From Liolophura sinensis (taxonomy: Eukaryota; Mollusca; Polyplacophora; Chitonida; Chitonidae): a stretch of 64,000 bases of DNA. Positions within the stretch are counted from its first letter, which is position 1. Every line of letters begins with the position of its first letter. The stretch covers positions 24,531,265 through 24,595,264 of the forward strand of contig NC_088303.1 in NCBI RefSeq assembly GCF_032854445.1. The letters are read 5' to 3'. Below, piece by piece: positions 46,338 through 56,639 of this stretch. The notes beneath the pieces were generated by a model. The model saw nothing but the letters and a program-made list of their open reading frames with translations, had not been told where the DNA came from and did no database searches. Position numbers and translations under genes: made by a program.

Positions 46338-48783
46338 TATATTTTGTATGAAATAGGAATGTTTCAGAAACTATTTTAAATCTTTCGGCTTTGACGTACT
46401 GCGTTGGTCAAAAATTTGGACGGTAAACCAATAGGCAGCGCATCTTTCTCATAATAACGCTTGCAAGGGCTGTCTGAGTGTTGTGAGTTCCATCCGCACC
46501 GAGAACATCTCCATGTACTTGGAAACATTTGCAATATGTCTTACAATTACTTTTGTCCAATTATTTTTGATGTATATAAACTCTTTTCGGCTCATCACAT
46601 CGAAACGAATTAAATGTTTGATAAAGAATTCCAAATCTTTTATCTTTTATTTTTTTTATATTTTACGTGATAGCACCACTGAATGAATAATTAAAGAGAT
46701 GACACAATAGGTGGTTACGGATCTGGAGCATTTATCGACCCATGTTGGGAAATGGAAAGGTTGTAAGGAGGCGATCACAGCCCGGCCGAGAATTAAGTGA
46801 CAGAGTGAACTGAAGTAAGAAACATGTAACCAAGAGGAAGAAAAGAACAGCACACTTTGTATTTCCAATTAATTGTTTTCCTTCCTGGAGTCGGTTAAGC
46901 GTACAAAATATGGGTTCCATTCAACGAACTCGCCTAATATTGTGGAGTCCGTCTTTTGGTTGTATTGTTGCAGCAATTTGGGACAGACTGTAAACCAGTG
47001 GGGAGATTAAACCTGTTCGTATTGTAGCAGAAACTGAGACCTATGGATAACAGAGTCGTGTGTCATCTTGTTGGCCGAATAGTTATGACCCTCAGAAAGC
47101 CGGCCCGACCCTATAGCGTCCTGCAGAGTACCTGTCTATCTAGGCATGGGTAGCCCAGGGCGGGGAGACCAGGCAATAAATCATTTCAATGGTACATGGT
47201 GAGAAACGTCTTTGAACTACAAGAAGTGAACTGGCATAAGTTACTAACAGCCTAAACCGAAGTATTTCGTCCCTGGCGGGGAGTCGACTTAAAAATCTAT
47301 CATGGATGGCGGCTGCTTAATATAAACAAGAACACCCAAGAATTGATAAACAGGCTTACGAGTGAAATCTCTGTCATTATCTGTAGAGAAGAAATCTGCT
47401 TAGTACTATGGCGGCTTGCCACATAAGTCTGGCAACAAGTGGTGAATAATACAATAAGAAAGTACGACATAAAGAGTAAAACCAGAGAAACAACAACAGT
47501 TTGTTAGCTGGTAACTGATTACATGTAACTGGCGAAATCCGACCTCTTGTCAGTTCAACTCAGTTAGAATTTTATTCTAACTATTCACAATAATAATACA
47601 AACTTTTCAATGATACCATGGCGAATAAAGGTTTAAAACGTAGTATACGACTTAACCCGAGTGCGCCAGTACTTATTCGGCGTAGTTCAGAACGTAACCC
47701 GAGTACGCAAGTACTTAATCCGAGTAGTTCAGAACTTGACCTGATTACGCCAGTACTTAATCTGAGTAGTTCATTATTTAATCCGAGTACGCCTGTACCT
47801 AATCTGAGTAGTTCAATATTTAATCTGATTGCGCCAGTACTTTTTTCGAGTGGTTCATCATTTTATCCCAGTAGGCCAGTACTTAATCTGAGTAGTTCAT
47901 TACTTAATCCGAGTGCGCTAATATTTAATCCCAGGAGTTGAGAACTTAACCCGAGTTCTCCAGTGCTTAATCCGCTCAAATTTTGCGACCACTATACAAA
48001 TGCCACGAGTTGCGAATACTTAACTCCAGCATTTTTCAACTCACAGATTAAGTGCAACCATTTTCACTGCATTCTTTGTAACACTGTCAATTGCTTACTC
48101 ACTGAAGCTGTAACGAATAGGAAATGTTGCACGCCACGAAATTAGCGTAATGCGACCCATGAAAACATGTCAATATTTACGACTATTTTTGCTCATTAGA
48201 GTTCAGCTGGAGAGAAGATAGACCGTGGTACAAGCTTGGCCAAAGATTAAATATGACAACGATGTATTAGTGTATTTCATTTGCTTGACCAGCTGCGATG
48301 GAATAAGACAGAACCCATCGTCAATCATAATCGGGATAATAAATTCGTAACTGCTCTGAAACACGTTGAACCGCTTTTGGGCGAGGACACACTTAATACA
48401 TCAGGGATAGATTTTTCACTCACTTGTCTCCTATATTGAATGAAATAGGAATGTTTGAAAAACTATTTTAAATCTTTCTGCTTTTACGTACTGTTTTGGT
48501 CAAAAATTTTCTCAGCGCATCTTTCTCATAATAACACTTGCAAGGGCTGTCTGAGTGTTGTGAGTTCCATCCTCACCGAGAACATCTCCATGTACTTGCA
48601 AACATTTGCAATATATCTTACATTTGCTTTTGTGAAAATTATTTTTGATGCATTTAAACTCTTTTCGGCTCATCACTTCAAAACGAATTAAATGTTTGAT
48701 AAATAATTCGAAATGTTTTACCTTTTACCTCAATTGCTTTGTCGACACTAATGTAAAGTTTATAAAAAACTCTGTCTTCAGCG

Positions 48784-48874
48784 GCCTCGGTAGCGCAGTA
48801 GGCAGCGCGTCAGTCTCATAATCACAAATGAACGGGCTATCTGAAGGTCGTGAGTTCGATCCTCACCCGGGGCA
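48784..48874 (+). tRNA. tRNA-Met(CAU) with intron (unit 9)
   Basis: Gene body identical to unit 1 although the surrounding last unit is more diverged (for example its copy A intron reads taacacttgcaagggctg), which may hint at constraint on the tRNA itself. Confidence 0.87.
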
Positions 48875-51800
48875 TATATTTTGTATGAAATAGGAATGTT
48901 TCAGAAACTATTTTAACTCTTTTGGCTTTGACGTACTGCGTTGGTCAAAAATTTGGACGGTAAACCAATAGGCAGCGCATCTTTCTCATAATAACGCTTG
49001 CAAGGGCTGTCTGAGTGTTGTGAGTTCCATCCGCACCGAGAACATCTCCATGTACTTGGAAACATTTGCAATATGTCTTACAATTACTTTTGTCCAATTA
49101 TTGTTGATGTATATAAACTCTTTTCGGCTCATCACATCGAAACGAATTAAATGTTTGATAAAGAATTCCAAATCTTTTATCTTTTATTTTTTTTTTATAT
49201 TTTACGTGATAGCACCACTGAATGAATAATTAAAGAGATGACACAATAGGTGGTTACGGATCTGGAGCATTTATCGACCCATGTTGGGAAATGGAAAGGT
49301 TGTAAGGAGGCGATCACAGCCCAGCCGAGAATTAAGTGACAGAGTGAACTGAAGTAAGAAACATGTAACCAAGAGGAAGAAAAGAACAGCACACTTTGTA
49401 TTTCCAATTAATTGTTTTCCTTCCTGGAGTCGGTTAAGCGTACAAAATGTGGGTTCCATTCAACGAACTCGCCTAATATTGTGGAGTCCGTCTTTTGGTT
49501 GTATTGTTGCAGCAATTTGGGACTGACTGTAAACCAGTGGGGAGATTAAACCTGTTCGTATTGTAGCAGAAACTGAGACCTATGGATAACAGAGTCGTGT
49601 GTCATCTTGTTGGCCGAATAGTTATGACCCTCAGAAAGCCGGCCCGACCCTATAGCGTCCTGCAGAGTACCTGTCTATCTAGGCATGGGTAGCCCAGGGC
49701 GGGGAGACCAGGCAATAAATCATTTCAATGGTACATGGTGAGAAACGTCTTTGAACTACAAGAAGTGAACTGGCATAAGGTACTAACAGCCTAAACCGAA
49801 GTATTTCGTCCCTGGCGGGGAGTCGACTTAAAAATCTATCATGGATGGCGGCTGCTTAATATAAACAAGAACACCCAAGAATTGATCTCTGTCATTATCT
49901 GTAGAGAAGAAATCTGCTTAGTACAATGGCGGCTTGCCACATAAGTCTGGCAAAAAGTGGTGAATAATACAATAAGAAAGTACGACATAAAGAGTAAAAC
50001 CAGAGAAACAACAACAGTTTGTTAGCTGGTAACTGATTACATGTAACTGGCGAAATCCGACCTCTTGTCAGTTCAACTCAGTTAGAATTTTATTCTAACT
50101 AATCACAATAATAATACAAACTTTTCAATGATACCATGGCGAATAAAGGTTTAAAACGTAGTATACGACTTAACTTGAGTGCGCCAGTACTTATTCCGCG
50201 TAGTTCAGAACGTAGCCCGAGTACGCAAGTACTTAATCCGAGTAGTTCAGAACTTGACCTGATTACGCCAGTACTTAATCTGAGTAGTTCATTATTTAAT
50301 CCGAGTACGCCTGTACCTAATCTGATTAGTTTTTTATTAATCCGATTGCGCCAGTATTTAATTCTAGTGGTTTATTATATAATCCGAGTACGCCAGTACC
50401 TAATCTGAGTAGTTCATTACTTAATCCGAGTGCGCTAATATTTAATCCCAGGAGTTGAGAACTTAACCCGAGTTCTCCAGTGCTTAATCTGCTCAAATTT
50501 AGCGACCATGGGTTGCGAATACTTAACTCCAGCATTTTTCAACTCACAGATTAAGTGCAACCATTTTTACTGCATTCTTTGTAACACTGTCAATTGCTTA
50601 CTCACTGAAGCTGTAACGAATAGGAAATGTTACACGCCACAAAATCAGCGTAATACGACCCATAAAAACATGTCAATATTTACGACTATTTTTGCTCATT
50701 AGAGTTCAGCTGGAGAGAAGATAGACCGTGGTACAAGCTTGGCCAAAGATTAAATATGACAACGATGTATTAGTGTATTTCATTTGCTTGACCACCTGCG
50801 ATGGAATAAGGCAGAACCCATCGTCAATCATAATCGCAATAATAAATTCGTAACTGTAAAACACGGTCTGAAACACGTTGAACCGCTTTTGGGCGAGGAC
50901 ACACTTAATACATCAGGGATACATTTTTAACTCACTTGTCTCCCTTTGGAAGAGCTCTTCGTGACTGCACACTTTGTAACAAAATGTATTAGCTTGACGT
51001 TTTTTTTACCTCGAAACTGAATCAATTAAATATGTTTAAAAGCTCCAGAGCAGTACTGTCATAATTCATAAACGACACACCTTGTTTTGACATTCATTTA
51101 TTTTCTACGTTGAGTTTTACGTTTCCGTATTCTGTACACAGTGAATCCGAGAACACTGGAGATTGTGATTGAACGAATGACTCATTAATTAGGCCAAGGC
51201 GGACATCTCAACCATGAAACAACCACCCAGCTATAATATGCTAAAATACATTAATAATCGTAATGTATATAATACCAACATAGGGCAAATTTTATACGGG
51301 AATATGGGAAGAAGATTTGGCAGAGAAGTTTTAGATTTCTCCACTCTCAATGTTTGTGGGACCTCTGTCGGCCTCTGTCGACAAGTGAACAACTGGAGCC
51401 AATTCCATTTCCATTTCTGACACAGGCCAAACATAAAACCTTGTCACAATGCTTAATTGTTGGTACTTGAAGCTCAAATGTTGACGCATTTGTGATGAGG
51501 TGGTCAAAATGTTAATTTCTATAGGATCCAAAACAGTGCTATGTCTAATCTGGACCTGAGCCAAAAATTGTCTTTTTCGTTGAAGGCCGCTAGTCTTTCA
51601 TTGCATGTATGCATATATCTGTACATCAAACGTGGGGAAGTGTCCTGCCAATTGCCGGTGGTTTATCACTCCGGATACTCATGCCATAAAACCGGCAGTT
51701 ATCCTACGGTTTGAGGGAAAACTTCATCAGTAAATAAACCCTTCAGCCACCTTTGCCTGGCCGTACAATCTGCTACCGAAATGACTTAGTTGTACATGTG

Positions 51801-52046
51801 GCTCAACAAACTGAGGATAATAGATTTTTTCAAAATTTTAAGCCCTATACAAACTCAGTTGACCAAAAAAATACAGCAATCCCGGAAGGGATGGTATTAA
51901 TGGTGGGTTATACGTAAATGTGATTTATACACGGTTAAATTGAACTGAGTCGTTAAATCACACAATTCTTTGTTGCCGGTCCGATTTAAGGACAACTTCA
52001 GCATAACTTTGGTCGTGTAACAAAGGCTTCTTCTTGCAAAAGGCTA

Positions 52047-52285
52047 CACTTAAAAAAGTAACGTTTAATTTTAACAGAAAGTCTGCTTTTTCAGTGCTGC
52101 TAGAATGTATTCTGCTATTGCAGCAGATTGTTCTCTTAAATATAACACACAATGTTGTTTTAATTCATTCTATTAGACTAACATGATTTTATGTTGAATG
52201 ACAGAATATTGAATTAACAGAATACATTCTAGCATCACTCAAACAAGAGACTTTCTATTAAAATTAACAGATGATTTTTTGAGTG
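52047..52285. mobile_element. Small foldback DNA element (MITE), longer copy
   Basis: TA-flanked (52,045-52,046; 52,286-52,287) with CACTTAAAAAA / TTTTTTGAGTG ends. It has 239 bases against 167 in the left arm; the extra segment includes acacacaatgttgttttaat and atgttgaatgacagaatatt. Confidence 0.6.
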
Positions 52286-52707
52286 TATATACATTAGGTA
52301 CAGGCCGAAATAGTTGTAGTGCTGTCTTATCCGATCGCCGTGTCAAACTTTTGGTCATTTAGGACGATACATCATCCAGACGGAAGAAGATTTATCGTTT
52401 ATTTATGAGTTAGTAAATGTATACAATTTATATAGGCTTAACCGCATCCCAGAATGACAAAAACACCATACATTTATACAGAATGTAACAATTAAACTTC
52501 GAACATCACCTAGAGATTATTTTCTTTTGGTATGACAATATATCAGATTATTTAAATAGGCACAACACCCTTGTAAGATAACGTAGTGTTTTCACCGATT
52601 TTATATGGATAAATTCATTTCTTAAGGTAATATAAAACAAGTCTCCGTATAACAGTGTTGTTTTTAATATTGTTGGTATTTAAAAACGACAACTCTCAAG
52701 GCACTGG

Positions 52708-52950
52708 TTTTATTTATTTATTTATTTGTTGATGTTTTACACCGTACTCAAGAATATTTCACTTATACGACGGCGGGAGGACATTACTTGGGAGGAAACC
52801 AGGCAAAGCTTGGTTGCTGGCAGACCTTCCCACTTACGGCCGAAAAGGAAGCCAACATGAGCTGGACTTGCACGTCACAGTGGCCGCCGCATTGGTGAGA
52901 GAGGCTTCTGAGTCATTGCGCCGCGCTGACGTGCTAAACACCTCGGTCAC
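52708..52950 (-). mobile_element. tRNA-derived SINE, copy in right IR1 arm
   Basis: Mirror of the SINE at 838-1,064: (TTTA)n, then the complement of the tail core (cgtactcaagaatatttcac), body and tRNA-like head ending near ctcggtcac. Confidence 0.75.
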
Positions 52951-53868
52951 ACTGATTTTAAGCCTAGGTGTTATTCTGTTTTGCATGTACAACAAGCAGA
53001 ACATTTACACCTCCGCTGTATATACACATTAGTAGAGATCTGACTTCTCCAATTTGCAATTGTCGCAATTCTGTTCACAACGTCCTTACATTACCTTTAT
53101 TAACCTTACCCTTTCTTTCGCCTAGGTTAGAGAGCATGGTTGGGAGAAAAGTTCCATTTAGGATTGCTTAATTATCAAGGTTGTCTAGAATTGTTGCATT
53201 GTCTCAGAATAAACCTGCAAGTGAGAAAAGCCCATCTCTTATACGTGCAAGTTGATTTAAAGCTAAAGGCTATTCTCGTCAGGCTTTTAAAAGGTCAACT
53301 GACTTTGAAACTGTGTAGTCTGTTTTTTTTTTATCCAGTGGTTTATCGTTTATGTAATACAGTAACTGTGATCTGAACTTGACTCAAACATGAACGAAAC
53401 ATTAAGCAATTTTATTATGGAGCCTTGGAATCCTATTAATGTTGATTAAAAATGGAGAAAATCTATTCCTGTTTGAAACTGTCACATTTGATTCATCTAT
53501 TCATTATTAGTATTTTTTGTTTAATCGATCTAAGTATTTTCATCCAACTTTTTCAACATTTACTGTTGCTCATTTCCTGTGTGAGCTTGTCTTCATCTTT
53601 CCTCAAAGCAGTCGAAGAAAATATAATAGCACTCACCATTTATATATGTTTATTCATTTAGTGCATCACGCTGTGTTTAAGAAAAAAGAACACATATATA
53701 GGCACTGACATTATTGTTCATGAGCCGATTGAACCTATCCTAAACGTCATTAACACAGTGGCATTATTCTTTCTGAGTTGATGATATCTCTTTTAAACGG
53801 TCGATCGTGTTTATAAAGCCGACAAACCAGCGTGAACTGTAATTCTGAATGCTCGCCATAGATTAACC

Positions 53869-54346
53869 ATTAAATCATTCGACCACATAGCGCTGCGATA
53901 CATATAACACATTAAAGCATCTCATTTGAAGGGCTATTCCGTTAGCACCATATTTTAATAAGTCACAAAACAAACGCATCTGCCAATATGTCACTGGCAA
54001 GAGTGCGATATTTTGGGGATAAGAGCAAGGTTGTTCTGAGCTCATTCATTTTACATCACAATCTTAATTCCTTTGTTCATATTTAGACACGTTTAATCTG
54101 TTAAGTTTCCAATAAGGGCCGAGAATGGACATTTTTGTCAAAAACATTCCCCGAAATGAACGGAAAAAAGCGATAAATAAAATTTTCATTCGCGTGAAAA
54201 AGGAAAATATTTTGATACCCTTCCAGACGCATGCATTGTAGTAAAGGGTTAATTTCTGATTACAAATGATGGCCTGGTGGACTAATAGGCTGTTCCGCTG
54301 AAGAGAATGGCTATGGAGAGAGCTGATTAAATGCCTTAGTTCGTTT
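53869..54346. other. Intergenic, no gene seen
   Basis: AT-rich flank immediately outside the right IR1 arm; its counterpart on the left lies beyond the window. No feature is recognised. Confidence 0.45.
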
Positions 54347-54500
54347 AATTTATTTATTTATTTGATTGGTGTTTTACGCCGTACTCAAGAATATTTCACT
54401 TATACGACAGCGGACAGCAAATATTGTTATCAAATCTATCGAACATACGTCCGCTGTAGGGAAAACCAGGCATTCCAATGACCCCATAACGTGTGGAAAA
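54347..54500 (-). mobile_element. SINE fragment (tail and part of body)
   Basis: Starts with a TTTATTTA run and the reverse complement of the SINE tail core (gtactcaagaatatttcact), then tatacgacagcgg. The body decays after about 54,420 and no head is found. Confidence 0.65.
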
Positions 54501-54768
54501 ACACTCACTAAGCGGGTAATTGCGAAACTTTGAGTAACCCGTGCCTTGCCTGTCCAATTACGTTTCTTCGAAGTGGCCACGGTATTACTAAGGGTCTGTA
54601 TGAGTTTCACCGTTCCCAAGAGATTGGTGACTGGAATAGGTTGTCCTTTCTTAGTTGGCGTTTTTGTTCGGAGTGTTTGTTCTTGAGCCGAAGAAGAGGC
54701 CTCCGCCGACAGTCCAACTTTGCTGTTGTTCTCTTGATTGATGCATTCTTCTCACATTATCCTCAATA

Positions 54769-55017
54769 TTAACGATTCTTCTTCACGACATCATTAAATA
54801 CATGGCTCGTCACAACGCGCTTCAGTGTATAACCTAGCAGTGTATGAACGCGTGACGAAACACTACTGTCGGCAATATTTGTGACACAGTTTGATACATT
54901 CATTTCGTGGCAAGCTGCATGAACTGTCCTGTTGAGAGTCCAAGTTTTCGATTTACTTCTGAGTTCTTCCGTATATAGTCCAGTTAAGCTCAGGTCACGT
55001 TTTCCACCTATTGTTCG
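54769..55017 (-). other. Unassigned 82-codon open frame
   Basis: Minus strand, no early Met, bounded upstream by a TAG inside ttcctag, which could also be a splice acceptor. It reads DLSLTGLYTEELRSKSKTW ... HTLLGYTLKRVV and ends at 54,769. The composition looks protein-like, but I do not recognise a family and there is no second supporting exon. It could be a remnant of a host exon or of a transposon. Confidence 0.15.
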
Positions 55018-55639
55018 CTAGGAATGTATATTCGAGGATTGTTTTTAGTTACGCTGTGGTCTCTCTACAACACTGACTCCGTCTTAATAAGGATATGCTG
55101 CTGGGTATAGTTCTGCCGCCTGATAAGAGCCAATTGGTCTTCGAAGAACCTTTTATATGCTTGGCACTGCCCGGATTACAGATTAAATGCAGGACGATTG
55201 ATTATTAGTATTGCTTTGTGTAGGGGGTTAACCCAAGGATGCATATGTATAAGTCATACAGTTTTAGGATCACGCTAAAAAAAGTTCACCCTATCTCTAT
55301 GACATTTTTGGTTGTAGATTAAATCCACCACCATATGACTGAAGCAGATCTGGGTTCATCTTAAATTCACCCTGCTTTAATGATGTTGTATTAGGTGGAA
55401 CAAAAAGTTTGAACCCGCTTGAGGATAAAATCGTGGATACAGCCCGAAATCAGAATCTTTCCAGTGATGTAGTGTTGGGTACAGATTAAACCATCACCTT
55501 AACAGAAATGTAGTCTTTGGTGCAGTTTTGATGATAAATCCAAAGAGACTCAATATAGCTTTGGATATTGTCTAAATTCCCATCCTACTGATAGCTTGAT
55601 TGAGCTCAACACACATGTTACACACATGTCTTCTAATAT

Positions 55640-55806
55640 CAGAGTTGGTCATACGTGGGAAGGTCTCCCAGCAACCTGCGGATGGTCGTGGTTTTTCTCA
55701 CGGGCTCTGCCAGGTTTCCTCCCACCATAATGCTGGCCGCCGTCTTGTAAGTGAAATATTCTTGAGTACGGCGTAAAACACCTATCAAATAAGTAAATAA
55801 ATTAAA
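55640..55806 (+). mobile_element. SINE, 3' two-thirds
   Basis: Body from cgtgggaaggtctcccagca through ggtttcctcccaccataatg, then the tail core gtgaaatattcttgagtacg and gcgtaaaacacctatc with an (AAAT)-like end. The tRNA head is missing. Confidence 0.75.
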
Positions 55807-55921
55807 AATATCAGAGTATTATTCACAAATCACAATTGCAGATTCCTCTGCTCGCATTATTTGCAAAAACACCCAAATAAATTTACTGCAGTGCACATCA
55901 AAACAAAAAGTAGAAAATTCT

Positions 55922-56000
55922 TTGATTTATTTATTTGATTGGTATTTTACGAAGTACTCAAGAATATTTCACTTATACGACGGCGGTGGAAGGAGTCTGG
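55922..56000 (-). mobile_element. SINE fragment (tail)
   Basis: tttatttatttgattggtat followed by the complement of the tail core (agtactcaagaatatttcac), in opposite orientation to the copy 120 bases upstream. Confidence 0.65.
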
Positions 56001-56639
56001 TGGAAACCCAAGACCAGAAAATTCTTTCAAGCAAAACTGAAAGGATAGAAAAGGATAAACTTCAATTTCATCTACCCGGTACAGAAAAGTTTATCATTCT
56101 TTACATATCTTCACCGGATGCTATGCCAGAATTATTTTCGTAAACGAACAGTCACTGAGGGTGGCCTGAAAAGAAGTATAAAAAAAACCAGACAATAAAA
56201 GGTATTTTTATGCATAGAATAAAAAGCTGAAACCTTTTTCGTTCATGAAATTGACTAACTCTTGTTAATACAATACCGTTTTCTAACACCAATTACAGTG
56301 CTATAAAATGTTAAATACAAATGACGGGTGGAAGCCAAATATTTCTGTTCATACAATATGCACAGAGAAATTTTCAAATCAGTCCAACATACGACCGACA
56401 AAGTTTAAGAGTATTATAGAGAGGATTAGACTCTAATGGAGTGGTCAACATTAACATTTTTAATCCGCGATTTGAGCAAAGCTTGACCCTCCCATCTCGC
56501 GCACTTCAACACCGGTGTATCAATCACCGGGCTATTGACCACAAGAGATGAGGACACAAAGGGGCGGCTGGCGTAGCTAACCAAGGGTGATTTGGCTGGC
56601 GACCTCAATTGCCTGCCTGGACGGACGGATGACACTGGG
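56001..56639. other. Flank of the Ty3/gypsy fossil, no gene seen
   Basis: No long terminal repeat could be recognised by eye here, and no partner 3' repeat exists in the window to compare with. Some of this may be the degraded front of the element. Confidence 0.35.

Larger units (their letters stand above)
28203..50945 (+). repeat. Tandem array: nine 2.54-kb units with tRNA-Met
   Basis: Units start near 28,203; 30,740; 33,277; 35,814; 38,351; 40,889; 43,425; 45,961 and 48,497, giving periods of 2,536-2,538. The last unit is about 2,449 and carries deletions. Order per unit: decayed tRNA-like copy A, spacer, intact tRNA-Met, decayed copy B, about 1.1 kb of unique spacer, a 21-bp minisatellite, then about 500 bases to the next unit. 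Interior units differ from each other by only a few tens of substitutions, so they are young or homogenised; the first flank and last unit are more diverged. No protein gene is convincing within the unit. Copy number is as assembled and may be collapsed. Confidence 0.97.
51007..53868 (-). repeat. Right arm of long inverted repeat IR1
   Basis: Reverse complement of 1-2,623; see that entry. The arm begins acctcgaaactgaat only about 15 bases after the end of the array-linked block, so the IR1 boundary and the array boundary nearly coincide. The arm contains a SINE and a foldback element in the mirrored positions. No host gene was recognised. Confidence 0.9.

Noticed and set aside
28490-48874. 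tRNA copies as tRNA-derived SINEs
   Set aside because: They lack a SINE body and 3' tail and lie at a fixed place in a tandem unit. Seven of nine bodies are identical with full cloverleaf pairing on both acceptor strands, which SINE heads rarely keep.
28692-49459. Recurrent 60-70-codon frames in the array spacer (for example those starting MEIQSVLFF or MEPIFCTLN on the minus strand)
   Set aside because: They recur only because the units are homogeneous. They overlap each other, have no domain features and include decayed tRNA sequence.
51202-51420. Short plus-strand frame (RFGREVLDFSTLNVCGT) as a LINE endonuclease start
   Set aside because: Slight resemblance to a nuclease opening, but nothing downstream matches and the mirrored sequence near 2,300 does not preserve it convincingly.
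1-53868. A 54-kb giant transposon with IR1 as terminal repeats and the tyrosine recombinase as its enzyme
   Set aside because: The recombinase belongs to a DIRS-type retroelement (an RNase H region precedes it directly), the arms hold ordinary SINE and MITE insertions, the left arm is cut by the window edge, and no capsid, helicase or captain-like gene set is present.
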